From: Lachnospiraceae bacterium
GTDB taxonomy: Bacteria > Bacillota > Clostridia > Lachnospirales > Lachnospiraceae
Assembly (NCBI GenBank): GCA_017542245.1
Contig: JAFXXN010000029.1
Span: 124,001-188,000 of the forward strand
Direction of reading: 5' to 3'
Length of the DNA: 64,000 bases
Within the stretch, counting starts at the first letter, position 1, and the number at the start of each line of letters is the position of its first letter. The position numbers were made by a program, and so were the translations under genes. A model generated the notes under the pieces. It searched no databases, was not told the origin of the DNA, and saw nothing but the letters and a program-made list of their open reading frames with translations. Below, in pieces: positions 9,011 to 17,659 of the stretch.

Positions 9011-9168
9011 TGAAAAAAGCAAAGATAGTTCTTATTCTGTCATTACTTGTATTTATTACTCTCCTGATCGTTTTTCTGGTATCCGGTTCTAAGAACAAGG
9101 AAGAGGAAAAGCCGGTTTCACAGCGTGAACAGTATCAGAGAGAATATGAACAAAAGAACGAAGAGTGA
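9010..9168 (+). CDS. Small single-pass membrane protein, 52 residues
   Basis: This short gene starts at an ATG sharing its A with the TAA of the preceding methyltransferase gene and ends in TGA at 9166-9168. The N-terminus has two lysines followed by ~20 hydrophobic residues (IVLILSLLVFITLLIVFLV), then a Lys/Glu/Gln-rich charged tail. The translational coupling, the well-formed membrane segment and the position in a tight same-strand run support a real gene. No family is recognised. The tail most likely faces outside if the segment acts as an uncleaved signal anchor. Confidence 0.55.
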   Translation: MKKAKIVLILSLLVFITLLIVFLVSGSKNKEEEKPVSQREQYQREYEQKNEE

Positions 9169-9183
9169 TAAGGAAAATATTTG

Positions 9184-10032
9184 ATGAGTATTATAATCTG
9201 GGTTGTACTTTTAATCATCTGTATGATTTCCGGATATGGTTTTTTTGAGCTGAAAATGCTTAGGGTTAAAAGGTACAGAATAGATGATCCTGCTGTTCCA
9301 GACTCGCTTAAAGGGAAAAGAATAGCGCTTCTGAGTGATCTGCACGGAATATATCATGGGAAAAATAATGTCAGGCTTTTCAAAAAATTAAAAGAGGAAA
9401 AGCCTGATTACATTGTTTTATCGGGCGATATGATAAACGGCAGAAACGATGATGAGATAAAATATGCATTTAGGATGATTAAAAAACTGAAAAAGTTTAA
9501 CGTACCGGTTATATACACCTTTGGAAATCATGAGGAAAAATTACGGGATATAGATCTTAAATCTTATAGAAGATTAAAGAGGTTTGCGAAAAAAAATATA
9601 ATTTTACTGAATAACAGAGCTTATTGTCCGGATGAAAACAGGAAAGTTGCTTTTGTCGGACTAAATCTTCCTCTATGGATGTATCACGGTCATGATGGAA
9701 ACGGTCTTATAAAAAGGCGTACTGACTTAATAGTCAAAAAAGCCTCTGTTAAGGACTGCTATAAGATTCTAATAGCACACGATCCTGAACATATTGATAA
9801 ATATGCCAAGAGTGGATATAATGTCTGCCTTTCAGGTCATATTCACGGCGGTATAGTATATATACCGTTTATCGGCGGCATAGTTACGCCGAGATTTCAG
9901 ATGCTTTATAAGAGAGCAAAAGGATGCCATAAGTATGAAAATATGACCATGATCGTTTCCGGCGGAGTCGGATGGCATGATATTCCGTTGCGGCTGCTCA
10001 ATCATCCTGAAATAGTAATGATAGAATTTTAA
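9184..10032 (+). CDS. Membrane-anchored metallophosphoesterase (YkuE/YaeI-like)
   Basis: Calcineurin-like phosphoesterase of 282 residues. An N-terminal signal anchor (SIIIWVVLLIICMISGYG) is followed by the full set of metal-binding motifs: SDLHG, SGDMIN, GNHE, AHDPEH and GHIHGG. The architecture matches the COG1408 family, which includes lipid phosphoesterases such as YkuE/LpxG-type enzymes; the substrate cannot be told. The ATG at 9184 is preferred over the TTG at 9181 because it is better spaced from AAGGAAA. It is the last gene of a probable operon starting at 6888. Confidence 0.87.
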   Translation: MSIIIWVVLLIICMISGYGFFELKMLRVKRYRIDDPAVPDSLKGKRIALLSDLHGIYHGKNNVRLFKKLKEEKPDYIVLSGDMINGRNDDEIKYAFRMIKKLKKFNVPVIYTFGNHEEKLRDIDLKSYRRLKRFAKKNIILLNNRAYCPDENRKVAFVGLNLPLWMYHGHDGNGLIKRRTDLIVKKASVKDCYKILIAHDPEHIDKYAKSGYNVCLSGHIHGGIVYIPFIGGIVTPRFQMLYKRAKGCHKYENMTMIVSGGVGWHDIPLRLLNHPEIVMIEF

Positions 10033-10067
10033 ATAAGTGAAAAATGAAAGGAATGAAATTCCTGTAA

Positions 10068-10850
10068 ATGAGTATAGCGGTTAAACTTGATGCTTTTGAA
10101 GGGCCTCTTGACCTTCTTCTTCAGCTGATTGATAAAAACAAAATAGACATTTATAATATTCCGATAGCCGAGATTACAGATCAGTATATGGATGTTATAT
10201 CGACACTGTCACAGGATAAACTTGATGAAACAAGTGAATTTCTTGTTATGGCAGCATATCTGTTAAAACTGAAATCCGACATGCTTCTTCCAAGGCCTGA
10301 GCCCGAGAATAATGAGGAACCGCAGGACTTAAGAAGCAAACTTGTTGAAAGACTTTTAGAGTATAAGATGTACAAATATGTGTCTTATGAGCTGAAAGAC
10401 AGACAGTTTGATGCAGAAAAAGTTCTTTTTAAGGAGAGCACAATCCCGGATGAAGTAAAACAGTATAAAGAAGATGTAGATGTCGAAGAACTTCTCGGTG
10501 ATCTTTCATTAAACAGGCTTAACAGTATTTTTAAGGATCTTGTTAAGAAGCAGGATGACCGTATTGACCCGGTAAGAAGTAAATTCGGAAAAATTGAAAA
10601 AGAAGATACGAATCTTTATCAGATAATAGAAGATCTTCAGACTTACGGCCTTAAAAACAGGCATTTCAGTTTCAGAAAATATATGGAAAGCCGTAAAAAG
10701 AAAATGGAAATCATAATTACATTTCTGGCAATTCTGGAACTGATAAAGATGGGCAGGATTACGATTACTCAGGACGGTATATTTGATGATATAATAATAG
10801 ATTACCTTGCAGATGATATAGTTGTTCTGGATTCGTTTATGTCGGAATGA
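10068..10850 (+). CDS. scpA: Segregation and condensation protein ScpA
   Basis: Kleisin subunit of the bacterial SMC condensin, bridging SMC heads and ScpB. The N-terminus KLDAFEGPLDLLLQLIDKNK is diagnostic, and the C-terminal winged-helix part (ITFLAILELIKMGRI) is complete; 260 residues is the usual size. scpB follows after 118 bases, the standard neighbour. The gap carries a copy of the 62-bp hairpin repeat, which begins at the scpA stop codon. Confidence 0.95.
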   Translation: MSIAVKLDAFEGPLDLLLQLIDKNKIDIYNIPIAEITDQYMDVISTLSQDKLDETSEFLVMAAYLLKLKSDMLLPRPEPENNEEPQDLRSKLVERLLEYKMYKYVSYELKDRQFDAEKVLFKESTIPDEVKQYKEDVDVEELLGDLSLNRLNSIFKDLVKKQDDRIDPVRSKFGKIEKEDTNLYQIIEDLQTYGLKNRHFSFRKYMESRKKKMEIIITFLAILELIKMGRITITQDGIFDDIIIDYLADDIVVLDSFMSE

Positions 10851-10910
10851 TGAGAAACATCGTTTTGTTACCTAAGAAACGCTGAAGGCATTTTCAGGGT
10901 GACATTGACA
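10849..10910 (+). repeat. 62-bp hairpin repeat, family B, copy 1
   Basis: Begins GATGAGAAACATCG, contains GTTACC and GAAACGC, and ends GGTGACATTGACA. It matches the copies at 44597 and 45198 over its whole length and the shorter copies at 40011, 50826 and 23888. It fills the scpA-scpB gap, starting within the scpA stop codon. Its last six bases are a consensus -35 hexamer with AT-rich TATTAT 15 bases further on, so it could help drive scpB. Confidence 0.7.
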
Positions 10911-10968
10911 AAAATATGTGATTTATATTATCAAGAAATTATTGTAACAGATTGGAGTAATGTTTTAC

Positions 10969-11568
10969 ATGGATTTAGAAGAAGTAAAGAATCTTGATAT
11001 AGAACTTAAAAGCCTTCTTGCGAAGGTTGAAGCGATTCTGTTTACTATGGGAGAGGCTGTTGAAATAAGAAGAATAGCCGAAGCTGTGGGACATGACGAG
11101 GATACCGTCAGAAATTGTGTCAGAGCTTTATCTGACAGATACAAAGATGAGAGTTTCGGGATACAGATTATTGAATTGGACGGCTCCTTTCAAATGTGCA
11201 CAAAACCGGAGATGTATGAAACAATTGTAAGGATAGCAAATGTTCCGAAAAAACATGTTCTTACAGATGTACTTCTTGAAACATTATCGATTGTGGCATA
11301 TAAACAGCCTATTACAAAAGCTGAGATAGAAGCTATAAGAGGTGTAAATTCAGATCATTCCGTTAACAAACTTCTTGAATATGGCTTGATTGAAGAAGTC
11401 GGACGTAAAAATGTACCGGGTAGACCGTGCCTTTTTGGAACAACAGAAGACTTCTTAAGACATTTTGGAATATCATCCATTGAAGAACTGCCGACCATAA
11501 CGCCTGAAAAAATGGCAGAATTTAAGAGTGAAGCAGAAGATGAGATGCAGCTGAAGCTGGATATTTAA
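10969..11568 (+). CDS. scpB: Segregation and condensation protein ScpB
   Basis: Winged-helix partner of ScpA in the SMC complex. AILFTMGEAVEIRRIAEAV, LLETLSIVAYKQPITKAEIE and the GVNSDHSVNKLLEYGLIEEVGRK block are characteristic, and the ~200-residue length is normal. Two starts are possible: ATG 10960 (GGAG only two bases away) and ATG 10969 (GGAG eleven bases away). I chose 10969 because a two-base spacing is not usable. The choice changes three residues. Confidence 0.92.
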   Translation: MDLEEVKNLDIELKSLLAKVEAILFTMGEAVEIRRIAEAVGHDEDTVRNCVRALSDRYKDESFGIQIIELDGSFQMCTKPEMYETIVRIANVPKKHVLTDVLLETLSIVAYKQPITKAEIEAIRGVNSDHSVNKLLEYGLIEEVGRKNVPGRPCLFGTTEDFLRHFGISSIEELPTITPEKMAEFKSEAEDEMQLKLDI

Positions 11569-11586
11569 AAAAATTAAAAAAAATCC

Positions 11587-11615
11587 TTGACGAGTATTGA
11601 AAAAAGTGTTATTAT
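11587..11615 (+). promoter_or_regulatory. Promoter of the rplU operon
   Basis: TTGACG (11587-11592), 17 bases, TATTAT (11610-11615). It precedes the L21 leader and rplU, with a transcription start expected near 11622. Confidence 0.75.
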
Positions 11616-11621
11616 ACTTTA

Positions 11622-11690
11622 GTGTGCCGCACAGCGAGGGCAAAGTGACTAAAAAAGTCCCCCACAGCTGGCGAGATTATTAATAGGAGG
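11622..11690 (+). ncRNA. Ribosomal protein L21 leader (cis-regulatory)
   Basis: The ~75-base 5' UTR of rplU contains GCCGCACAGCGAGGG, a GACT-AAAAAA-GTC hairpin and CCCCACAGCTGGCGAG, able to fold into a compact multi-helix leader just before the AGGAGG site. L21 leaders autoregulating the rplU-prp-rpmA operon are known in low-GC Gram-positives; position and conserved-looking elements fit. I cannot run the covariance model RF00559, so the class is inferred. Confidence 0.55.
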
Positions 11691-11697
11691 ATACGAG

Positions 11698-12006
11698 ATG
11701 TACGCTATTATTGCTACAGGCGGAAAACAGTACAAGGTTGCTGAAGGCGATGTTATCAAGGTAGAAAAGCTTGGCGCTGCTGAAGGCGAGTCTGTTAGTT
11801 TCGACCAGGTACTTGCAGTAAATAACGGCTCTATGGTTATCGGAAATCCTACTGTAAAGGGAGCAAAGGTTTCTGCTACAGTTGTTGAAGAAGGTAAGGC
11901 AAGAAAAGTTGTTGTTTACAAGTATAAGAGAAAGTCCGGTTATCATAAGAAGAACGGACATAGACAGCTTTACACAAAGGTTAAGATCGATAAGATCAAC
12001 GCTTAA
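11698..12006 (+). CDS. rplU: 50S ribosomal protein L21
   Basis: 102 residues, the normal size. The N-terminus [18 protein letters not shown] and the C-terminal [17 protein letters not shown] signature are diagnostic. An AGGAGG site precedes the ATG. It heads the conserved rplU-prp-rpmA-obgE cluster under its own promoter and leader. Confidence 0.98.
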   Translation: MYAIIATGGKQYKVAEGDVIKVEKLGAAEGESVSFDQVLAVNNGSMVIGNPTVKGAKVSATVVEEGKARKVVVYKYKRKSGYHKKNGHRQLYTKVKIDKINA

Positions 12007-12023
12007 TAGGAAACTTGTGATAA

Positions 12024-12344
12024 ATGATTAAAATATCCTTTTTTTACGATGAAAACGGAAAGCCTTCGGGCTTTGAGTTTAGCGGTCATGCAGGATATGC
12101 AGAGAGCGGAAACGATATAGTCTGCGCTGCTGTTTCAGCCATGGTTTTTAATACTATTAATTCCATCGAATCATTTTCAAAGACAGATTTTGAAGTTGAA
12201 AAAGATAAAAAAAGGGGATTCATTTGTTTCAGATTGAAGGACGAAGCTGACAGAGAGGCAGAGATTTTGTTAAGGAGTCTTATCCTGGGTACAGATTCCG
12301 TCCGAGAGAGTTACGGAAAACAATTCATAAGAATAGAAAAATAG
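12024..12344 (+). CDS. prp: Ribosomal-processing cysteine protease Prp (YsxB)
   Basis: Cysteine protease that removes the N-terminal extension of ribosomal protein L27 in Firmicutes. The catalytic pair His22 (SGHAGY) and Cys34 (DIVCAAVS) are both present at the family positions; 106 residues is standard. It lies between its usual neighbours rplU and rpmA, and the L27 gene next door encodes the matching cleavage site LQFF/AHKKG. Confidence 0.93.
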   Translation: MIKISFFYDENGKPSGFEFSGHAGYAESGNDIVCAAVSAMVFNTINSIESFSKTDFEVEKDKKRGFICFRLKDEADREAEILLRSLILGTDSVRESYGKQFIRIEK

Positions 12345-12355
12345 GAGGTATGGAC

Positions 12356-12643
12356 ATGTTAAGAATGGACCTTCAGTTCTTCGCTCATAAAAAGGGTGTT
12401 GGATCTACAAAGAACGGTAGAGATTCAGAGTCAAAAAGACTCGGAGCTAAGCGTGCTGACGGACAGTTTGTAAAGGCCGGAAATATCCTTTATAAGCAGC
12501 GCGGAACAAGAATTCATCCCGGTGTTAATGTTGGACGTGGCGGTGACGATACATTATTTGCACTTGTTGACGGAACATTAAGATTTGAGAGAAAGGGCAG
12601 AGACAGGAAGCAGGCAAGTGTTTATCCTGTAGTTGCTGAATAA
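12356..12643 (+). CDS. rpmA: 50S ribosomal protein L27 with Prp-cleaved N-terminus
   Basis: The protein begins [18 protein letters not shown]: the nine-residue extension ending in FF is the signal removed by Prp, exposing AHKKG, which reaches towards the peptidyl-transferase centre. ATG 12356 is seven bases from AGGAGG (12343-12348), whereas ATG 12350 is only one base away, so 12356 is the start and the product has 95 residues. A terminator follows. Confidence 0.97.
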   Translation: MLRMDLQFFAHKKGVGSTKNGRDSESKRLGAKRADGQFVKAGNILYKQRGTRIHPGVNVGRGGDDTLFALVDGTLRFERKGRDRKQASVYPVVAE

Positions 12644-12656
12644 TATTGTTATTAAT

Positions 12657-12682
12657 GGCTGTCGCAACGCGGCAGCTTTTTT
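12657..12682 (+). terminator. Intrinsic terminator after rpmA
   Basis: GCTGTCG-CAACG-CGGCAGC hairpin followed by TTTTTT. It closes the rplU-prp-rpmA unit, although obgE begins only 34 bases later and may rely on read-through. Confidence 0.8.
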
Positions 12683-12694
12683 AAGTTTCTTTGA

Positions 12695-14005
<1,311 letters not shown>

Positions 14006-14087
14006 TCAGGCTTAAAAGTAAAAGATATATGTTAATGAGTATAACTAAACTACATAAATAAGATATTTACAGACAGGAAAAAGAAAA

Positions 14088-14393
14088 ATGACTACTAAAC
14101 AACGTGCATATTTGAAAGCCCTTGCCATGAATATTGACCCGATTTATAATATCGGAAAAGCAAGTATAACGCCTGAGTTTACAACCGGTATTTCAGAGGC
14201 TCTTGAGGCAAGGGAACTGATAAAGATATCCGTACTTAAAAATTGTGCAGATGATCCGAAAGAGCTTGCAGCAATATTATCGGAGAGAACAGGCTCTGAA
14301 GTGGTACAGGTAATCGGAAAAAAGATTATTTTATATAAGGAATCGAAAAATAACAAAAAGATTGAACTTCCAAAGGTAAAAAAGAGTCTTTAA
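14088..14393 (+). CDS. yhbY: YhbY-family CRM-domain RNA-binding protein
   Basis: 101 residues. MTTKQRAYLKALAMNIDPI, NIGKASIT and the GSEVVQVIGKKIILYK end are typical of the YhbY/CRM domain that binds pre-50S particles. It lies between obgE and nadD as in many Firmicutes, all linked to ribosome maturation. The ~80-base gap after obgE shows no terminator. Confidence 0.93.
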   Translation: MTTKQRAYLKALAMNIDPIYNIGKASITPEFTTGISEALEARELIKISVLKNCADDPKELAAILSERTGSEVVQVIGKKIILYKESKNNKKIELPKVKKSL

Positions 14394-14415
14394 GTTTAAA
14401 GCGGGGGCATATGTT

Positions 14416-15708
14416 ATGGAAAAAGTCGGGATAATGGGTGGAACATTTAATCCTATTCATATTTCACATCTTATGATCGCAGCACGTGCTTATGATCATT
14501 TTAATCTGGATAAGGTTATATTCCTTCCGTCAAAACAGCCGCCGCATAAACCATTAAGTGAAATCGCCTCTGAAACCGACAGATGTTCCATGATAAAAGC
14601 AGCAATAAAGGATTATCCCTTTTTTGAACTCTCAGAATTTGAATTACAAAGAGAGGGAACCACATATACTGCAGAAACTTTAACGTTATTAAAAAAACAG
14701 AACCCTGACACAAAATATTATTTTATAATCGGCGGAGATTCAATAGATTATTTTGACAGCTGGAACCAACCGGATGTTATTCTTGAAAACTGTGTGCTTT
14801 TATGTGCTCCGAGAGTAAGTGAGAGCAGGCTTACAAATAACAGTATGAACGGATATGACAGTTCTTCGGGTCAAAACGAAAAGAATGAATATCTGGAGTA
14901 TGATTACGAAAAAATCATAGAAAAACTTATAAAAAAGTATTCAAGAATAAAAGAAGACGGGACGAGGTTTATTCCTGAGATTGCGATGTTACCTTCTCCG
15001 ATAGTAAGTGTTTCATCATCCCGGATAAGGGAATATGTAAAGTGCGGATTAAATATAAGCTGTATGGTTCCGAAAGGCGTTGAAGATTATATTTTGTCCA
15101 AGGGGATATATAAAGATCCGTTTTTTGAGGATATAAAAGCGAAGCAGGAAAAGACATTAAAACCAAAGAGATTCAAACATGTGCTTGACGTAGCACAGAC
15201 CGCATATAAACTTGCGCTTGCTCACGGAGTAGATCCAATAAAGGCATATACCGCAGGGCTTCTGCATGATTGCGCAAAATATCTCAATGATAAAGAAATC
15301 CTAGAAGAAGCGGAAGCATATAATATTGAAATAGATGAAGTTGAACGTAGAAACGCTTCAAATCTTCTTCATTCAAAAGTCGGAGCTGCATGGACAAGAG
15401 ATAAGTTTGGTATTGAGGATGAAGAAATAATAAGCTCCATTTATTATCATACTACCGGCAAGCCCCAAATGTCCAAGCTTGAGCTGATTATATACCTTGC
15501 GGATATTCTTGAACCGGGAAGAAACATCGAATTTGATCCTACACTGGATGTCCTAAGAACTGAGGCTTCATATGATCTGGAACTTACCATCTACCATATT
15601 TTGGACAATGTTGTGCCGTATATACTGAAAAACTATAAGGAAAACGTTTGCACAACGACTCTGGATACATATGATTATTATAAAAAAGTAATTAAAGAAA
15701 GAAAATGA
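14416..15708 (+). CDS. nadD: Fused NadD (nicotinate-nucleotide adenylyltransferase) and YqeK (HD-domain Ap4A hydrolase)
   Basis: Residues ~1-225 are NadD: GGTFNPIHISH is the adenylyl-transfer motif, and the C-terminal SVSSSRIREYVK is the ISSTxIR-type nucleotide motif. Residues ~245-430 are YqeK: HVLDVAQTAYKLA, LLHDCAKYL (HD metal site) and YHTTGKPQMSKLE. In Bacillus the two are adjacent separate genes (nadD, yqeK); here a single frame joins them with a short linker. NadD makes deamido-NAD; YqeK-type enzymes hydrolyse Ap4A symmetrically. An Asn/Ser/Gly-rich insert lies near residues 140-165. rsfS follows, completing the usual order. Confidence 0.93.
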   Translation: MEKVGIMGGTFNPIHISHLMIAARAYDHFNLDKVIFLPSKQPPHKPLSEIASETDRCSMIKAAIKDYPFFELSEFELQREGTTYTAETLTLLKKQNPDTKYYFIIGGDSIDYFDSWNQPDVILENCVLLCAPRVSESRLTNNSMNGYDSSSGQNEKNEYLEYDYEKIIEKLIKKYSRIKEDGTRFIPEIAMLPSPIVSVSSSRIREYVKCGLNISCMVPKGVEDYILSKGIYKDPFFEDIKAKQEKTLKPKRFKHVLDVAQTAYKLALAHGVDPIKAYTAGLLHDCAKYLNDKEILEEAEAYNIEIDEVERRNASNLLHSKVGAAWTRDKFGIEDEEIISSIYYHTTGKPQMSKLELIIYLADILEPGRNIEFDPTLDVLRTEASYDLELTIYHILDNVVPYILKNYKENVCTTTLDTYDYYKKVIKERK

Positions 15709-15725
15709 CTTAAGGAAGGATTTGT

Positions 15726-16067
15726 ATGAAAAACACAGAAGATATCGTTAAAAAGATAAAAAATGCCATGGATGATAAAAAAGCTGAAAAGATCAAGGTA
15801 ATATATATTGGTGAAATATCTGTTATGGCAGATTACTTTGTTATATGTTCAGCGGGAAATTCATCCCAGATGGAAGCTATAGTTGATAATATTACCGATG
15901 AACTTGCGAAAGAACATATTTACTCTGCAAAAGTTGAAGGAAACCGCAACAGTGGCTGGATACTTATGGATTACGGTGATGTAATTGTTCATGTCTTTTT
16001 GCGTGAAGACAGAGAGTTTTACAATCTTGAAAGAATCTGGAGCGACGGCAAGGTGATCGATGACTGA
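15726..16067 (+). CDS. rsfS: Ribosome silencing factor RsfS
   Basis: 113 residues of the DUF143/Iojap family, which binds L14 and blocks subunit joining under starvation. DYFVICSAGNSSQMEAIVDNI, GWILMDYGDVIVHVF and FYNLERIW are diagnostic. It lies 17 bases after the nadD-yqeK fusion and ends 13 bases before the convergent LexA-like gene. Confidence 0.95.
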   Translation: MKNTEDIVKKIKNAMDDKKAEKIKVIYIGEISVMADYFVICSAGNSSQMEAIVDNITDELAKEHIYSAKVEGNRNSGWILMDYGDVIVHVFLREDREFYNLERIWSDGKVIDD

Positions 16068-16080
16068 TTGAACGCCGCTT

Positions 16081-16698
16081 TCAAAAACGATGGAAATGGC
16101 CGATTATCCTTCCTGCTATTATGATATTTTCAAGTTTGAAAAGTAAATCAGGGTCATTTTCAACAGATATTGTTTCCTGACCGTTTTGCTCATGGGAGTA
16201 AAAACCTGTCATGAGTTCATGGCCGTCAGTAAACAGGATTCTGTCGCTATTTTGGTATGATCGCTTAGGAATTACCAGAAGAAGATCGCCTTCTTTGTAT
16301 GTTATGGAAGGTAATACTTGATTTTTGACACAGTATATATAACAGTCGGATATATCTTTTACAAGGTTTTCAGGTATGGATATGACGCCGGCTGTTTTTT
16401 TATGGGATAAAATATCATCAATGGATAGAAACTCGTTCGAAACAGGGATGTTTAGCGAAAGATCATTCATGGATTCTGATTGATCGATTATTTCTATATA
16501 ACGAGATTTTGCAGTATCCCTTTTGATGTATCCCTGCTTTTCCAAAATATTTAAATGCCTGTGAACCGATGAAGTAGAACTTAAACCTATCATTTGGCAG
16601 ATTTCCCGGATAGTAGGAGGCAGCCCCTTTGTTTGAATCTCGGTTTGTATATATTCAAGTATACGGAGCTGTACTTCAGAAAGCTCTTTTTTTGTCAT
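16081..16698 (-). CDS. LexA-like repressor lacking the autoprotease site
   Basis: 205 residues. Residues 1-70 are a LexA-type winged helix (LPPTIREICQMIGLSSTSSVH, with HRHLNILEKQGYI). The C-terminal half aligns with the S24 peptidase domain (ISIPENL, EGDLLLVIPK), but where LexA has the catalytic Ser in GDSM this protein reads NQVL (residues 126-129), and where LexA has the catalytic Lys in TVKRF it reads LMTGF (162-166). The Ala-Gly cleavage site expected near residues 84-92 is also missing. It should bind DNA but not self-cleave in response to RecA. It follows the ttcA-like gene by 16 bases in one operon. Confidence 0.8.
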   Translation of the reverse strand: MTKKELSEVQLRILEYIQTEIQTKGLPPTIREICQMIGLSSTSSVHRHLNILEKQGYIKRDTAKSRYIEIIDQSESMNDLSLNIPVSNEFLSIDDILSHKKTAGVISIPENLVKDISDCYIYCVKNQVLPSITYKEGDLLLVIPKRSYQNSDRILFTDGHELMTGFYSHEQNGQETISVENDPDLLFKLENIIIAGRIIGHFHRF

Positions 16699-16714
16699 AT
16701 TTGATCCCCATTTT

Positions 16715-17425
16715 TTATTTTTTAGTATCCCAGTATTCTTTTACTGCATGAAACAGCCGGTCACGAACCCCCGGAGTATTCTTTTCTAAGTCTTTTATAA
16801 GGTTCTTTATATATTCACGCTTGGTAAACCCATCCGCCGGACAGGGGTTTTTAACAACCGGAAGTGAATAAAGGTTTTTAAAGCCCACAACATCGCATTC
16901 ATCAACAAACAGAAGAGGACGGATAAGGGTTATATCCATTCTGTCAAGATATGTAACCGGTGCATAGCAATAGTAATGTCCTTCATATATCAGCGACATC
17001 AGTGATGTTTCAATTGCATCATCCTTATGATGCGCATATGCTTCCTTGTTACAGCCCAATTCTTTAGCTTTATCGTTAAAAGCTCCTTTACGCATTTTTG
17101 CGCATAGAGAACAAGGATTATCCTCCTTGCGGATATCAAAGACTACCTGTTTAATCTCGGTATCTATAACTGTGTAATGCACGTTAAGGCTTTTGCAAAG
17201 TTCGGATAATGCCGATGTGTCAAAGCCTTCAAAACCCATGTTAACAGTAATCGCTTCGAGTTCAAAGTGTTTGGGATAGAATCTTCTTAGTCCGCTTAAT
17301 GCATAAAGAAGAGTAAGACTGTCTTTACCGCCGGAGATACCTATTGCTATTTTATCCCCGTCCTCTATCATATTGTATTCATCTACAGCCTTCCTTGTAA
17401 GGCTTAATAGTCTTTTTAACTGCAT
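16715..17425 (-). CDS. TtcA-family tRNA thiolation PP-loop ATPase
   Basis: 236 residues. The N-terminal PP-loop is intact (ISGGKDSLTLL). CSLCAKMRKGAF supplies the CxxC cluster-binding pair of the TtcA family, and NPCPADGFTKR supplies another cysteine. TtcA makes 2-thiocytidine 32 in tRNA using an Fe-S cluster; the Firmicutes relatives are usually annotated only as TtcA family, so the exact position modified is uncertain. GAGGTAG precedes the ATG. It heads a two-gene minus-strand operon with the LexA-like gene. Confidence 0.82.
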   Translation of the reverse strand: MQLKRLLSLTRKAVDEYNMIEDGDKIAIGISGGKDSLTLLYALSGLRRFYPKHFELEAITVNMGFEGFDTSALSELCKSLNVHYTVIDTEIKQVVFDIRKEDNPCSLCAKMRKGAFNDKAKELGCNKEAYAHHKDDAIETSLMSLIYEGHYYCYAPVTYLDRMDITLIRPLLFVDECDVVGFKNLYSLPVVKNPCPADGFTKREYIKNLIKDLEKNTPGVRDRLFHAVKEYWDTKK

Positions 17426-17456
17426 AAACTACCTCATAACTGATTGTTTTCAGTAC

Positions 17457-17485
17457 ATTCTACATTAAAATCATCTCAAGGTCAA
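17457..17485 (-). promoter_or_regulatory. Promoter of the ttcA-like/LexA-like operon
   Basis: On the minus strand TTGACC (17485-17480), 17 bases, TAGAAT (17462-17457), about 32 bases before the ATG of the ttcA-like gene. No clear LexA-type dyad was found around it. Confidence 0.6.
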
Positions 17486-17534
17486 ATATCTTTGCAAAAA
17501 AATTTTGAATTTTTTGAAAAATAAAAATAACTAC

Positions 17535-17563
17535 TGGATTTTTATATGCAGAATAGTTATAAT
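17535..17563 (+). promoter_or_regulatory. Probable promoter of the amidase gene
   Basis: A perfect TATAAT (17558-17563) with a weak TGGATT (17535-17540) 17 bases upstream. It diverges from the minus-strand promoter within the same 234-base gap. Confidence 0.45.
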
Positions 17564-17659
17564 ATAGCATAGTAAAGTATATGCTGTCATGAAGTAATAT
17601 GTATTTTTGTTTATATAATCCAAACTGATACTATTGACAGAAATTGAAAGGATCTGCAG

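Noticed and set aside
10905-10933. TTGACA at the end of every family B repeat as a ready-made -35 box.
   Set aside because: Only some copies have an AT-rich -10 at workable distance (copy 1: TATTAT at 15 bases), the prmA copy has none before the ATG, and the mtaB copy has lost TTGACA, so a general promoter role is not supported.
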